In this document: positions 1 to 11,247 of the stretch, piece after piece
Numbering within the stretch: the first letter of the stretch is position 1
Layout: every line of letters begins with the position of its first letter
Notes under the pieces: model-generated
The model's database searches: none
Told to the model about the DNA's origin: nothing
What the model saw: the letters and a program-made list of their open reading frames with translations, nothing else
NCBI GenBank assembly: GCA_963930775.1
Contig: OZ005698.1
Span: 4,780,501 to 4,844,500, forward strand
Direction of reading: 5' to 3'
Source: Cliona cf. orientalis
Lineage: Eukaryota > Porifera > Demospongiae > Clionaida > Clionaidae
DNA: 64,000 bases
Position numbers and translations under genes: made by a program

Positions 1-146
1 AGTAACCACGGTCTAACTATTATAAAGGTAGTAAATATAAGGCTATACATATCTGCTGGAGGGACTTTACCACCTAAAAACGAGCATACAATGTATTTTC
101 CAGGGTTTGAGCGCAGCGAATTAGACAGAAAATAAGCTATTACATA
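1..146. other. Left edge, no gene seen
   Basis: AT-rich sequence without a convincing exon. It should belong to a downstream intron of the minus-strand LIM-homeobox gene, whose later exons lie beyond the left edge; this is inferred from the gene's direction. Confidence 0.4.
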
Positions 147-665
147 TACCGTACCCTTGTGAAAGAGGGCCCACTACGGAATGTCGGCCCACCCCCCACT
201 TTGGGCTCAAGTTCCTGCTAAGGTCTAGTGTTTACTAGAATATGCGCCCATGTGTAGCTGCCCTTGAAAACGCAGCTCAAATGGCTGGTTTATGCAGGAC
301 TAAACTTCGAATAGTCTATGTAAGATCGATAAATAACGTGCCAAACAGCCCTAAAAAACTAACTTTATGCCACGTTTCAGAAATAAACGATCGTAGCCAC
401 GCCCACTTAATACGGCTGCACTCAACGACACACGGTGAAGTATCACGGCCGCCCTTGCTCTGGATTGGGTAACCGCGCTTGAATAAGGCTGAAATCAATG
501 GTAGCCGCTGCTATTATTCGAATTATGAAGCTAGCGTGGGTAACTTACCTGGGCGCTCTTTGGCGTATAAATGCGATACTGATACCTCGAATATCGGCCC
601 ATCCCCCAATCTTGGCCCAATGTAAGGTGCACCGCCCATGGGCCCTCTTTCGCAAGGGTACGGTA
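147..665. mobile_element. MITE with TACCGTACCCTTG ends
   Basis: The two ends are inverted repeats of about 30 bp: TACCGTACCCTTGTGAAAGA on the left and its near-perfect complement ending AAGGGTACGGTA on the right. The outer TA on each side fits a Tc1/mariner-like TA target duplication. No coding region is credible inside. Fragments of the same family (the AAAGARGGCCCATGG part) recur near 44653 and 46999. Confidence 0.75.
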
Positions 666-735
666 CATGTATGTACTATAGCTGCATGCATATTATAGTG
701 TGCATGTGCATAATGTACACAAGTGTGTGATCATG

Positions 736-987
736 AGCCCCGTTTACACATACCAAACCAGTTTAAACTGAATCAGTTTAAACTGTGTTTACACACACAC
801 GCTTGACCCGAGTTAAAATATTCATAGCCCACTACTATGCACATAACCCACTTCTAATCCACATCAGGATGTGGGTTACAACCCGGGTTAACTAATTCGG
901 TTTACAAGTGGATTAGCGTGTTTATACATAAGCGAGTTAGTTTAATGCGGATCCTGATCCGAGTTAAGCCCTACGTGTAAATGGGCT
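736..987. mobile_element. Short MITE with AGCCCCGTTTACAC ends
   Basis: The left end AGCCCCGTTTACACA pairs with the right end GTGTAAATGGGCT. Inside lie direct and palindromic copies of CAGTTTAAACTG near 758-784. No clear target duplication was found, so the superfamily is open. Confidence 0.55.
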
Positions 988-1010
988 ATAGATATTATAA
1001 ACTAGTAAAC

Positions 1011-1040
1011 GGGATTGGAAACTGCTCACATGAGCAATAG
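1011..1040. repeat. Dispersed GATTGGAAACTGCTCACATG motif
   Basis: A conserved block of about 28 bp containing a TGCTCAC(A/G)TGAGCA palindrome. Related copies occur at 9468-9492, 17090-17118 and, inverted, 10420-10450. At 9.4-10.5 kb it sits inside the inverted ends of an element, so here and at 17 kb it is probably a stranded transposon end. Confidence 0.5.
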
Positions 1041-1179
1041 AACGTACGTGTACGTGTATACGCACTCCGTGTTATGGTTTGCATTCTTGGATACACCCGT
1101 TGCTATGACAATTTGAGCAAAAAAAGGCCTAAAACGGGGACTGCAGTGCACTTATCGACTAATAGCAGCGAAATAACAG

Positions 1180-1598
1180 TAGTTTCTAACTTGAACAAGG
1201 CTTATTCCAGTGAAGGAGTCCCTACTCTAAATGTGGCCAGCAAAGTTGAATTTCCGAAGTCTCTCTGATCTATGCTACAGTCCCACAAAGTCCAAGAAGC
1301 AAAAATGGCCGATTTTTTGGCCCTTTTCACAGCCTGCTCACTCACAGAAGACAGCACATCAAGTGTCACAACTGTCACAAATAAGACAGCGCATCCCAAA
1401 ATGGTGGAAAGGGCAAAGCCACTGCACCGACACACTGAAATAAACAGATTTCAACAGTTCTTAATCAGCCATTTTTGCTTCTTGGACTTTGTGGGACTGT
1501 AGCATAGACCAGAGAGACTTCGGAAATTCAACTTTGCCGGCCACATTTAGAGTAGGGACTCCTTCACTGGAATAAGCCTTGTTCAAGTTCGAAACTAG
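1180..1598. mobile_element. Foldback element, arms about 135 bp
   Basis: Sequence 1181-1319 reappears in inverse complement at about 1460-1596 with very few differences, leaving a loop of about 140 bp. The ends read AGTTTCTAACTTGAACAAGG and its near complement. Open frames in both arms mirror each other and are not genes. Confidence 0.75.
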
Positions 1599-2075
1599 AG
1601 CTCATAGAGCACATACCCCGCATGCCATGGCAATATCACCCATGGCCATGCCTCTTCTTAGAGGCCTCTACTCTTTGAAGCTTAATCTCTTGCTACTCAC
1701 TAACATTTTCGTTCCCTCATACATGTAAATGACATTTTGTGCTAGAAGCATGTTGTAGAAAGGCTCGAGCATGCGCAGAAGACTCCAGAAGCTCGAGCAT
1801 GCGCAATAGACTTCATAAGGTAATAGGTGGGCGTGTCCAATGTAGGCGTGGTCGACATATTTGCACGATTTGTAGCTTCCCTGGGCACTGCCTAGGGTTA
1901 TGAACGAGACGGAAGGTGTTTTTTCGCTGTATTACACCATTTTATCTCATTTATTGACCCTACTTTCGCTTAAATCTTGAGATTTGCAGATTTTTATGCT
2001 GACAGATGACAGACGACAGACAAACCGATTGCTTTACCCCTTGCTGCGCATGCGCGCACGCAGGGTAACTACTGT
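1597..2075. mobile_element. Dispersed element, AGAGCACATACCCC family
   Basis: The left end reads GAGCACATACCCCGCATGC and the right end contains CGATTGCTTTACCCCTTG followed by a GCGCATGCGC core. The same two ends, in the same order, bound a copy at about 59278-59875. Single ends or inner parts occur near 32750, 45700, 46360-46833, 51235, 52786 and 55505. The ends are not perfect inverted repeats and the class is unknown. Confidence 0.6.
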
Positions 2076-2610
2076 TATTTCACTGCTATTAGTCAATACA
2101 CATGTAAGTACACTGCGGTCGCCATTTTCGGCCATTGTTCGCTCAAACTGTCATAGCAACGGGTCTATCCAAGAATGCAAACCACAACACAGTGTACATG
2201 TACACATTCTATTGCTGCAGTTTCTAATTCCATTTACGTAGTCTATAATATCTATGGTATGATGTATAGCAGGTGATGTCTACCAATTAGTCTTGTCATT
2301 GCAGAGATAAGCTAGATCCTGCCCAGAGCCAGAGTATTGGCATAAAACGGGCTTGCAGGGCTGAAAATAGCCACTCCTGACCATTGCTGTCCAGCAATTG
2401 CGGCATGCATAGAACGTCAAGATGCTTATCTGCCAGTGTGCTACGATCAGTAATGAGCCTGCCATCTTATTGGTTTCTATGGCTAATTAACCATACATAC
2501 ATGTACTCTTCGAGTTGAGCTACGTAGGTAAAGGGCTTGCTTTCAAAACAATGTAGTAGTTCATGCTCAACACATACATGTACATCCTCCATAGAAGTAT
2601 ATGCACACAC
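2076..2610. other. Intron sequence, no feature seen
   Basis: Sequence downstream (on the minus strand) of LIM-homeobox exon 2. I looked for the rest of the LIM2 domain or a homeobox here and did not find it. Confidence 0.5.
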
Positions 2611-2764
2611 CTGTATCAGAAATAGTTGTTCACCAGCTGCAAGCTCTTTCTTGCACACTGAGCATACAAAGCACTGTACATGATACACCTTGTTGACGGC
2701 TCTCCGTACCAAATCTTCAGGGCAAAGTCCAGTGTTACATCCAGCACACTTAGTGCCATAACAC
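2611..2764 (-). CDS. lhx1/5-like: LIM-homeobox gene (Lhx1/5-like), exon 2, start of LIM2 domain
   Basis: This 154 nt exon encodes 51 whole codons after one base that completes a lysine codon from exon 1 (phase 2 join). The protein runs FK-CYGTKCAGC and ends EQLFLIQ. Zinc ligands of a second LIM domain are visible: Cys66, Cys69, His88, Cys91, Cys94, Cys97 (numbered from the start codon at 11426). The stretch LVRRAVNKVYHVQCF closely resembles LIM2 of vertebrate LHX1/LHX5. The acceptor is ...TGTAG|GTGTTATGG and the donor CAG|GTGTGT, phase 0. LIM domains bind partner proteins such as LDB1 and modulate a nuclear DNA-binding homeodomain protein. The last LIM2 ligands and the homeobox must lie left of the window. 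Confidence 0.88.
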
Positions 2765-2860
2765 CTACATGTACATACACATGACAGTATAATAAAGAAA
2801 AGGTCACACTTACATTGTATGGTACAGCCGATGGGGGATGCTAGCTAGCCTTGCTCTTAT

Positions 2861-3296
2861 TACCGTATTTTCCCGCTATTAAGCGCATGTGCTTATATCT
2901 CCACAGGAAGAAAACCTGCGCTTAATAGTGGAGTGCGCCTAATAGCGAGATGCGCCTAACTAAAAATATCTACCTCAAGAACGCATGTGCGTTCGCGATA
3001 TCATTTAAGGGGCGTGGCCAATCGATCAATCGCAGATCGTTCACGTTGTTGCATTCTGCCCGGATCGAAATGGCGTTCATTGCTGGAAGAACCTGAGGAT
3101 CGACAGTAGCCATCGTGATTTCAACTAACTTGAAAAGGCTGGAACCCTGGGCAAGCTAGCAAGCGTGCAGATATCGAGGTCAAGGGTCACATAACATGCG
3201 CTTATACGTGAAATGCGCCTAAATAGCAAGTGTTTAGGCCAACAAAACAGCATGCGCTTATAAGCAAAATGCGCCTAATAACGAGTAAATACGGTA
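2861..3296. mobile_element. MITE, TACCGTATTTTCCCGC family, copy 1
   Basis: Ends TACCGTATTTTCCCGCTATT and its complement form terminal inverted repeats rich in TTAAGCGCATG/GCGCCTAATA motifs. A second, clearly homologous copy lies at 63415-63797 in intron/downstream sequence of the dehydrogenase gene. TA at the ends suggests a Tc1/mariner-type target duplication. No gene inside. Confidence 0.8.
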
Positions 3297-3733
3297 ATGG
3301 TCAACTTGGTAGTAATGAAAGTTTTTATCCACAATCGTTACTAGAGGACCTGCACACTACACACACAGACATGTAGGTTGTGGGAGTGTGGTCAGGGGAT
3401 TGAGAGGTGGCAGTAGTACCTGCAATCTCAGTCAATAGTATACATGTACTTTTCCTTCACTATTAATTTGGTACAAAAATGACACTGTGAATGCGAGATC
3501 ACCATGGATGGATTTTAATTGATAATTGTCAAGTCAGGCCAAACTACAATGGATAATCCCCTACAGTACTACCATATAACGGAAATCTTCAAGGGGTCCA
3601 ATTTGCAAGTACGATTGTGCAATGTATAATGGCATGATCGCGCACATCCGCAAAAAATTGAACTACGTAAACTTTGAAGACTGGCCTGTTAAAATTGGAT
3701 GCCGTGAAATTTCCTGCTATTATTATGGTACCA
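3297..3733. other. Intron sequence, no feature seen
   Basis: Unique-looking AT-rich sequence within LIM-homeobox intron 1. Confidence 0.5.
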
Positions 3734-4145
3734 TAGAGTCAGTAGACTCTATAAGTAGGGATGGCACGGATACTCCATATATGTAATACATTACAAAAAT
3801 CCAAATATCTCAAAACAGGTAACTTTGTGAAATTTCTAAGTGTCAAAATTAGAATCTATAGCAAATTGTCTATCTAACAAGACCAAGATCATCCATCAAC
3901 TCAATTGTATATGCCAGAACCAGATGGTAAAAAAATAGCCATTTGTCAATCTTTCTTTCTTTGTCATTTCCAGGGCTAACTCAAGACTCTCTGGACCTCT
4001 CACCTTAGTTCTCATATAAATCCACTCTATTTTGTAGCGCGCAGTGCAGTGGCACGCTAGTTTTGCGTTATCTCTACAGTCACATAATGGTGGGTGTGTA
4101 CGGCGCATTAAAGATAGGGTGTGTCCGATACGCCATTTTTATTAT
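3734..4145 (-). repeat. Dispersed repeat carrying a promoter-exon-like block, arm 1
   Basis: The block opens with a hairpin ATAGAGTCAGTAGACTCTAT and continues to a GTGTGTCCGATACGCC motif. It is repeated in inverse complement at about 5640-6035 and again at 31055-31470; a partial copy lies at 8290-8530. On the minus strand all copies contain a short exon-like run ending AAGGTGAG, a good splice donor. Confidence 0.65.
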
Positions 4146-5105
4146 ACAAGTGTAAAAATAATTGAATAAAATTGAAGGATAAAGTAGGGATGGCAATGCC
4201 AAAAAGTACACAAACAAGATTTTTAGGGATAAGAGATAATCACAACCAATATGCATCCCTACACTTGCTTTTCTTGATTATAATTACAGACCTATGTTGA
4301 TGTCGACTCGTGCTATCCTTGGAGTGTTCTTGACTTGCACGTGGGAGAAATTTTTATATTACCATAGTCTCCCGGGTAAGCACCCACTCCCGGGCAAGCG
4401 CCCAGGTAACTGTTTTGCCCAGTCGAATGGTAAGCGCCCACTCCCGGGTAAGCGCCCAGGTAGGCTGCGCCTAGATCAACATGGCAAGCGCCCATCAAGA
4501 AAAATTTGCAAGATCACTGCCTCTACATGGCAATATCAAACTCCAACGCAGTCGATGGGTCCGAAGAATCCTGAGGGATCTCAAGAACGGCGACGATGAA
4601 GCCGATCAGGAGGGTGCTGGCGAAGATGACGATGTCGACAATCTCGATCCCTTCTCTGATTCAGATGACTAGCTAACTTTCTCTGGCAGCTTGTGTAGTT
4701 TAAACTTTTCTCTCTATACATCTCATGATACATGCAGTCGCTTCCTATAAAAACACGCAAGCGTGCGCTCTATAAGCTTATAGAGCGCTTACCATAAGTC
4801 TAGCTTACTGCCACGCCCACAAAATTGGCCCTGCCTATATCAATTTTTGCACATAGTAAGCGCCCAGTACACCGGGTAAGCGCCCAGTATGGCGAAATCA
4901 GCGAGTTATGGTAGAGCGCCCATGGGCGCTTACCCGGGAGACTACGGTATTATCGATTATTTATGATCCCCATGCTACTCAAAAAGCAAGCGTAGGGATG
5001 TATATTGGTTGTGATTATCTCTTATCCCTAAAAATCTTGTTTGTGTAATTTTTGGCATTGCCATCCCTACTTCATCCTTCAATTTTATTCAATTGTTTTA
5101 CACTA
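4146..5105. mobile_element. MITE with 120 bp TIRs, split by a nested MITE
   Basis: Left arm 4146-4278 (TACAAGTGTAAAAATAATTG onward, with AAGTAGGGATGGCAATGCCA) pairs with right arm 4985-5105. Subtracting the nested element at 4361-4948 leaves about 372 bp, the size of the intact relatives at 6684-7100 and 32114-32478. Confidence 0.75.
4361..4948. mobile_element. Nested MITE with ACCRTAGTCTCCCGGGTAAG ends
   Basis: Both ends read ACC(A/G)TAGTCTCCCGGGTAAGC as inverted repeats, flanked by ATT on each side (probable 3 bp target duplication). Inside, CCCGGGTAAGCGCCC-type motifs repeat several times. A frame at 4481-4672 ends in a strongly acidic tail (GDDEADQEGAGEDDD), perhaps a relic of a captured or transposase C-terminus; this is speculative. 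A 90 bp relative lies at 29841-29930. Confidence 0.75.
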
Positions 5106-6539
5106 GTTTCTGTTCTTTTTTATTGCATGTAGGAGTGCAACTATCTACAGTTAGCATAGATGGGAGGTGCCGAAGTTCGCACGTGCGCGTAAAAGTAGTA
5201 GCCACGCCCCTCGTTAACTCGCCTAGGCGATAAAGCTGTTTCAGGCGGCCTAGTAGCGATGAGACTCTAGTACTAGTATAGCTATTATTAATTTTATCGA
5301 CTATTTTTGTCACTACTGAGCTGGCTGTTATACCGACTTCTGAGGGCCGTGCCACGCCCGTACGTTGAGGCCTCAACTGAGTCTCCATATCCCAGCGCAG
5401 TACCGTAGCGCTGCATGCACTAGCCTCTATAGCTAGGTTCACTTTATCACGCTCGCGCTCGCCTAGCTCGCGCGGGCCCGGGAGAGCCTGTATGGCTAGG
5501 CTAAGCTAGCTTGGTTCGAGGCGCTAGCTAGCTGGCTTGCTAGCGGCGGTGGCGCGCGCCACTGACTACAGTCACATGACTTCACCATGGCAACAAATTA
5601 TGAGCGTGCATTACATGACAAAAATGGCGTATCAGACACACGCTATCTAGCTTAAATGTGCCGTATATACCCACCATTACGTGACTGTAGAGATAACGCA
5701 AAACTAGCGTACCACTGCACTGCACGCTACAAAATAGAGTGGATTTATATGAGAACTAAGGTGAGAGGTCCAGAGAGTCTTGAGTTAGCCCTGGAAATGA
5801 GAAAGAAAGAAAGAAAGAAAGAAAGATTGACAAATGGCTATTTTTTTGAACATCTGGTTCTGGCAAATACAATTGAGTTGATAGATGATCTTGGTCTTAT
5901 TAATTTGCTGTAGATTCTGATTCTGACACTTAGAAATTTCATAAAGTTTCCTGTTTTGAGATATTTTGGAATTTGTAATGTATTACATATATGGAGTATC
6001 CGTGCCATCCCTACTTATAGAGTCTACCGACTCTATGATAATACACATGCTCATAATGCGTTGCCATGGTGAAGTCAGTGACTGTAGTCAGCGGCGCGCG
6101 ATACCGCCGCTAGCAAGCCGGGTAGCTAGCGCCTCGAACGAAGCTAGCTTAGCCTAGCCATAGCTAAACGCCAGGCTCTCCCGCATGAGCGCAATAAAGC
6201 GAACCTAGTTAGAGGCTAGCGCGCGCAGCGCTCAGAGTACTGCGCTGGGATATGAAGACTCGAGTCCTCAACGTACGGGCGCGGCACGGCCCTCAGCAGT
6301 CGGCATAACAGCCAGCTCAGTAGTGACAAAGATAGTCGATAAATCAATAATAGCTACACTAGTACTAGAGTCTCATCGCTACTTGGCCGCCTGAAACAGC
6401 TTTATCGCCTAGGTGAGTTAACGAGGGGCGTGGCTACTACTTTTACGCACACGCGCGAACTTCGGCACCTCCCATCTATACTTACTGTAATATAATATTA
6501 TTATAGTTGCACTCATGCAATAAAAAAGAACAGAAACAG
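5106..6539. mobile_element. Large foldback element with 480 bp arms
   Basis: Sequence 5107-5595 returns in inverse complement at about 6062-6539, including TTAACTCGCCTAGGCGATAA and GCTAGCTAGCGCC-type blocks. The centre (5600-6060) holds an inverted copy of the block at 3734-4145, with a (GAAA)n tract near 5806-5826. The element is flanked on both sides by ends of the 372 bp MITE, so the cluster 3734-6683 is symmetrical at several scales. Confidence 0.65.
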
Positions 6540-6683
6540 TGTAAAAACAATTGAATAAAATTGAAGGATGAAGTAGGGATGGCAATGCCAAAAAGTACAC
6601 AAACAAGATTTTTAGGGATAAGAGATAATCACAACCGCTATACATCCCTATGCTTGCTTTTTGAGTAGCATGAATCAATAATA
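6540..6683 (+). mobile_element. Truncated end of the 372 bp MITE family
   Basis: About 125 bp match the left arm of the MITE at 4146 (TGTAAAAACAATTGAATAAA through CATCCCTATGCTTGC). It stops where the next MITE begins, so it was probably cut by later rearrangement. Confidence 0.6.
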
Positions 6684-7100
6684 ATACAAGTATAAAAACC
6701 AATGAAATTGAAGGATGAAGTAGGGATGGCAGGGTCAAAAAGTACACAAACAAGATTTGTAGTGATAATCACATTCACTATACATCCCTACACTTGCTTT
6801 TTTCGATTATCATGCACCTGTTGATGGTGACCCATTGGTGATAAATCCTTAGTTTGAATGATCCTATGCATGTGGGAGAAATTCATCTTATCCACTATGC
6901 TCATAGAGGGGTGGGGGGTTAATCAGCTTCTATCGTCACATTACTGCCTGCATGGTTAGTTAATTCCTGCACCTACTCAAAAAGTAAGCGTAGGGATGTA
7001 TAGTGAATGTGATTATCACTACAAATCTTGTTTGTGTACTTTTTGACCCTGCCATCCCTACTTCATCCTTCAATTTCATTGGTTTTTATACTTGTTCCTG
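6684..7100. mobile_element. Intact MITE, AAGTAGGGATGGCAGGGTC variant
   Basis: Arms 6686-6808 and about 6968-7098 are near-perfect inverted complements, starting TACAAGTATAAAAACCAATG and ending with its complement. Length about 415 bp. No coding content. Confidence 0.78.
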
Positions 7101-7270
7101 TTCCTTTTTTTATTCCTCTTTAGGATAATTCATCTATGCTATCTGACATCATTAAATTTTACGTGTCATGTATTCATGATAGCAGCAGTAATTTTTTTTC
7201 ACCCTCGTCCGGTAATGATATGCACCATTGTCCGCTCTCTACCTCCAGAACCAGCATGCAATACTTGCAC

Positions 7271-7818
7271 TAGTCTCGTGCCCAGCCCCCTTGCGTGAAA
7301 GCATAGATAAAAGAGAGGGGGGAAGAGGGATTGGAAACGGTACTTTAGGCGTGTTTCTATTTATTCATGCACTGGTGTACCTCTAGTAAACTTGTTATGC
7401 AAAATTATCACTTGGCTGATGTTTCTGGATATACCTACGTAGTTCGAGAATGCAACTGCATGGTCCAGAGCACCCAAAATGGTTCTGAGTAAGCATGCAT
7501 ACCATATATCTCCTACCGAAGTAAAAATCAGCAATATAACAATAGTTAACTTTGGTGTACCTCTAATTAGTATCCAATTTTAAGTTTAGCATTAATTAAA
7601 TAGTTCATAGTGATCATCAGCACACAAGCTATGCAACCATATCAATGATGACATGAGATGAATAACTTAAGAGTTAAGTTTACCAGAAAAAGTGATGTAA
7701 AACTTGTGCTAGAGAAACGCGCCTATCTCTACAAGTTTACATATATATGCATAGTGCATTTCCAGTCCATCTCCCCCCCTTGTTAGTCTATGGTGAAAGG
7801 GGGCTGGGCACGAGACTA
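7271..7818. mobile_element. TAGTCTCG-family element, 548 bp, 9 bp TSD
   Basis: Ends TAGTCTCGTGCCCAGCCCCC and its complement (GGGCTGGGCACGAGACTA). Flanks TACTTGCAC and TACTTACAC form a 9 bp target duplication with one change, as expected for a Mutator-like (MULE) element. No transposase gene inside, so it is non-autonomous. Confidence 0.8.
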
Positions 7819-7827
7819 TACTTACAC

Positions 7828-8770
7828 CCTGCACAATTGGAGGTGGGTGGAGCCACATGCAGGTAGACTACTTGCTGCATATTCGCGATCTAGTGCTGTT
7901 CGTTTTGTTACTGATATAGCACTATCTTTCCTTAGCTGTTCGAAATATGCCAACTCCACTCTATCTTGATTCCAGGAAGAGGTAACAGTCTTAGCCACGC
8001 CCCTCATTAGTTCGTCGTTTAAACGTAGCCTTACCGCGGCCCCTCAGCTCTAGAACAGTCAGCTCTGACAGTGACTGTCTTCGTCCCCAGGTCCAGAGAA
8101 GTTACTATCAACAATAAACTTACTGGCTTCTAAGATTTGCTCCCTAAACAGAAATTTTTCACGGCCTAGTGCGAGCACCTTCTGTCAGCTCTGCTCACGC
8201 ACACACAATCGATATGCGATGCAGTCGCGCGCGCGCGGCGCCATGCCAGCGACTCCTGTCACATGACTTCACCATGGTTACTAACACAATATGAGCATGC
8301 GCATTATATGACAAAATGGCGAATCAGACACACCCACTCGCAAAATGGGCTGAACACACCCACGATTGAATTGCTGTCCTGATAACACTAAACTAGCGTG
8401 CCACAGACGTGCGCGCTATAAAATGGAGCGGATTTATACTCGAATCAAGGTGAGTGGTCCAGGGAGTCTTGAGTTAGCCCTGGAGAATAAAACATTGAAA
8501 AATTGCACTTTTTTTATCCCTACTTATAGAGTCAAAAATTACTGACAGGGAGAACATAAATTTCTCCCACATGCAAGTCAAGAATACTACAAGGATAGCA
8601 TTCCTTGAATAAGTTGATATCAATAGGTTTATAATTATAATCAAGAAAAGCAAGCGTAGGGATGTATAGCGGTTGTGATTATCTCTTATCCCTAAAAATC
8701 TTGTTTGTGTACTTTTTGGCATTGCCATCCCTACTTCATCCTTCAATTTTATTCAATTGTTTTTACACTT
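7828..8770. mobile_element. Composite repeat: promoter-exon block plus MITE end
   Basis: 8270-8530 is an inverse copy of the block at 31290-31540, and 8540-8770 matches (inverted) the left half of the MITE at 4146-4360, including GTGGGAGAAATTT and the CATCCCTACTTCATCCTTC end. At 8417-8449 a TATAAAA box overlaps a short frame reading MERIYTRIK that runs into the splice donor AAG|GTGAGT. Confidence 0.6.
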
Positions 8771-8845
8771 GTATAATATGTATGTTCACGTTTGCAAATC
8801 TATTGTGGTAATGACAAAATGTAAGAAAAACTCACAATTCTTAAT

Positions 8846-9014
8846 TACCGTATAGCCGGAAATATTGGCGGGAATTAAATTTGGCGGTTCAGTACAGGAT
8901 CGCCATACGTATATATGCGAGTAGGAAATTTTGGCGGCTTTTAATTTGGCGGTTGTAACATAGACCGCCAAACCACCAAATTTAATTCCCTGCCAAATTT
9001 TCCGGCTATACGGT
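8846..9014. mobile_element. 169 bp MITE with TACCGTATAGCCGG ends
   Basis: The ends TACCGTATAGCCGGAAATAT and its complement continue into arms with AATTAAATTTGGCGG. TA lies at both ends. A solo related end (TACCGTATAGCGGGTAATTT) is at about 24636. Confidence 0.8.
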
Positions 9015-9435
9015 AATACATATTGTAGACAAAAACTGTAAATGTGATCCTTTCTACATGTGTACCATATTATTCGGGGGTAGGTGCCCATGGGCGCTTA
9101 AATTGAACCTGTAATTTTGGCTCACATGGTTGCTAGTCTTGTTTCCAGGCGCTTGAGGAGGGAGTACCACTAGCATGGATGCTGCTTACAAATTGCACAC
9201 ATCTGTGTGTAAGCCATTACCCCTTGAAATGTTGTAGCTAGAGCAGGACTTCAACAATCAAGAAATCTGTCAAATGTCACAAGAACCATTCCCTGCGTGG
9301 GGATTGGGAACTGGGTATGAGACTATGCTCAGACCCTCTCTCTCTTGGTGTGGTTCACAAGAATTAATTAATGAGTGGTCACTTTAATAATATTATGAAC
9401 CAAACACTGTAGCGTCTTATACAGATCACTTGAAT
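9015..9435. other. Intron sequence with a fragment near 9080
   Basis: Contains GTGCCCATGGGCGCTTA at about 9087, a stranded piece of the family at 29841 and 40430. Otherwise nothing recognised. Confidence 0.4.
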
Positions 9436-10480
9436 CATAGATCATATAGACTACGTAACCGAGATTGGTAATAGGTCACATGAGCAATAGAGTTAATGCA
9501 AGCCATGGAAGGCACTCAGTGTCGTCCTAGACTGAGGTAACTGAACGAGGCTCTACTGCAGGCTGTGTTAGTGTGTTAGTGCTATAGCTAAGTGGAGGCA
9601 ACAAAAGTTGCCACTTTTTGAAGGACATACTGCTACCACTGAGCCAAAGACACTAAGAACAACGCCATTTTGAAGTCCCCTCGTTGTTGGGACTTTAACC
9701 TTAATCATCGTTAGCTATAAATCACCATACGCTAGTATTGTTAGTATTGTACAGTTATAGATTTGGTGGGATGGCATGCGCAATTTCCTCGGATGCCTGT
9801 GGCCGCAACACGCCGATATCCGCACCTTCCGACTTGCAAATTTCCCTCATATGGACAGGTGCGAGGGGGTATGGTCAGGTGGGATGCCACGCCCACTGAC
9901 ACATCGGCCCGCCATCCAAGCTAGTTATATGCACACGCCATGTCAATACTGAGAGACTCAGTGGAGAAAATGAAAATAAAAAGAAAAGAGGGTGGGTTGG
10001 TGGGATCAAAACTTTTGGTAGCACAGATATACCATGTTGAAGTGGCTAGCTGGTTTTTGTGACAGAACAACTGATCCTTTTCATCCCAGACCCACCGTTT
10101 TATAACTAGATTGTTGTGTCCTCCCACGTACGCGCGTGCCATTAATCGGGTGGTGTGCATGCGTACGCACTATGCGTACCAGCCCGTAAATCCCCTCCTC
10201 CATGCTAACTGTGTTTAACTTTCAGTTAAACTTCATAGAACATCTCGGATACTGAACCTCATCACTACACAGTTCCTTGTCCACAAGGATAGCCAAGTTA
10301 CATGTATAAGTTTCTAAGTATTTCTGTTTAGTAGCTATTATCAAAAGTTATTTGAAAAATGTGGATTTTTTTCACAATTTTTGTAGTTTCCAGGCGACAA
10401 CGGATTGTCCTAATTGACTGTATTGCTCACGTGAGCTGTTTCCAATACTGGTTATATACATGTAGTCTATATGATCTATG
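9436..10480. mobile_element. 1.05 kb element with imperfect 55 bp TIRs
   Basis: The left end CATAGATCATATAGACTACG pairs with the right end (TAGTCTATATGATCTATG), followed inward by the GATTGG...CACATGAGCAATA block and its inverse. No coding region is convincing inside, although ORFs of up to 79 codons exist. Confidence 0.55.
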
Positions 10481-10786
10481 CTTTAATACGTCACTTCTGC
10501 ATTCAGTAGCCTATTGTGTGTAGTCTGGGGTACCAGCCCCTTCACAAGATTAAGAGAGAGGAAGGATCTGGAAACAACGCTATACTACTCTTGTGCAAGT
10601 GAAACGTTGTGACCAAATCATCACGCATGTGCCCATGATCATAGCACTACGTACTGGCGTGACTCAAAGCCGATCACGCATAGTGCAAGCAAATATGCAC
10701 ATGGCAGTCACGTGCTAGACCATGCACACTGTGATCGGATATTGGCCATGTCCACATTTCAGATATGAGCACAACACAGGTATGGC

Positions 10787-11091
10787 TAGCCTTGTACCCA
10801 GGCCCTTTGATCGAGGGGGAGGAAAAAGGGCCTGGTACCTATTGCACGCGCATGCACCAACTACCCCAAGAAAACCTGGGGTGCCGCGAACGACTGTACG
10901 CTTTTTCGCTCTCCTATCGTGCCTAGGGTACGAAGCGATGTCATACCGGTATAGCCTCGTACCCTAGGCCGCTGGAGGAGGGCGAAAAAAACGTACAGTA
11001 GTTCGCGGCACCCCTGGGGTAGTTGGCGCATGCACGTGCAATAGGTACCAGGCCCTCTTTTCTCCTCCTTCCGGGCCTGGGTACGAGGCTA
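10787..11091. mobile_element. TAGCCTTG/TAGCCTCG foldback, 305 bp, 9 bp TSD
   Basis: The left arm begins TAGCCTTGTACCCAGGCCCT and the right arm ends GGGCCTGGGTACGAGGCTA; the arms are inverse complements over nearly the whole length. Flanks AGGTATGGC and GGGTATGGC give a 9 bp target duplication with one change. Same superfamily as 15939-15984 and 40879-41513. Confidence 0.82.
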
Positions 11092-11247
11092 GGGTATGGC
11101 AATGTTACCAGACCCTTCCCCTCTCTTATGATCGGGCTGGAATTTTTACATCTCCACTTATTCCCGAAAATCATAGTTCAATTATAATAAGGTCAAAATT
11201 TAATTTCAGGAATCCCAACAAGGTTCCTATAAGATATGGGGACTTAC

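Noticed and set aside
4294-4672. ORFs with acidic tail in the 4361-4948 MITE
   Set aside because: Repeats of CCCGGGTAAGCGCCC generate much of the frame; only the acidic tail is suggestive, not enough for a gene call.
6418-6753. Minus-strand 111-residue hydrophobic ORF
   Set aside because: It is the reverse of MITE arms with duplicated LPSLLHPSI stretches caused by the repeat.
9600-9660. tRNA-like A box (TGGCTCAGTGGTAG on the minus strand)
   Set aside because: No B box or cloverleaf follows at the right distance; at most a relic of a tRNA-derived SINE.
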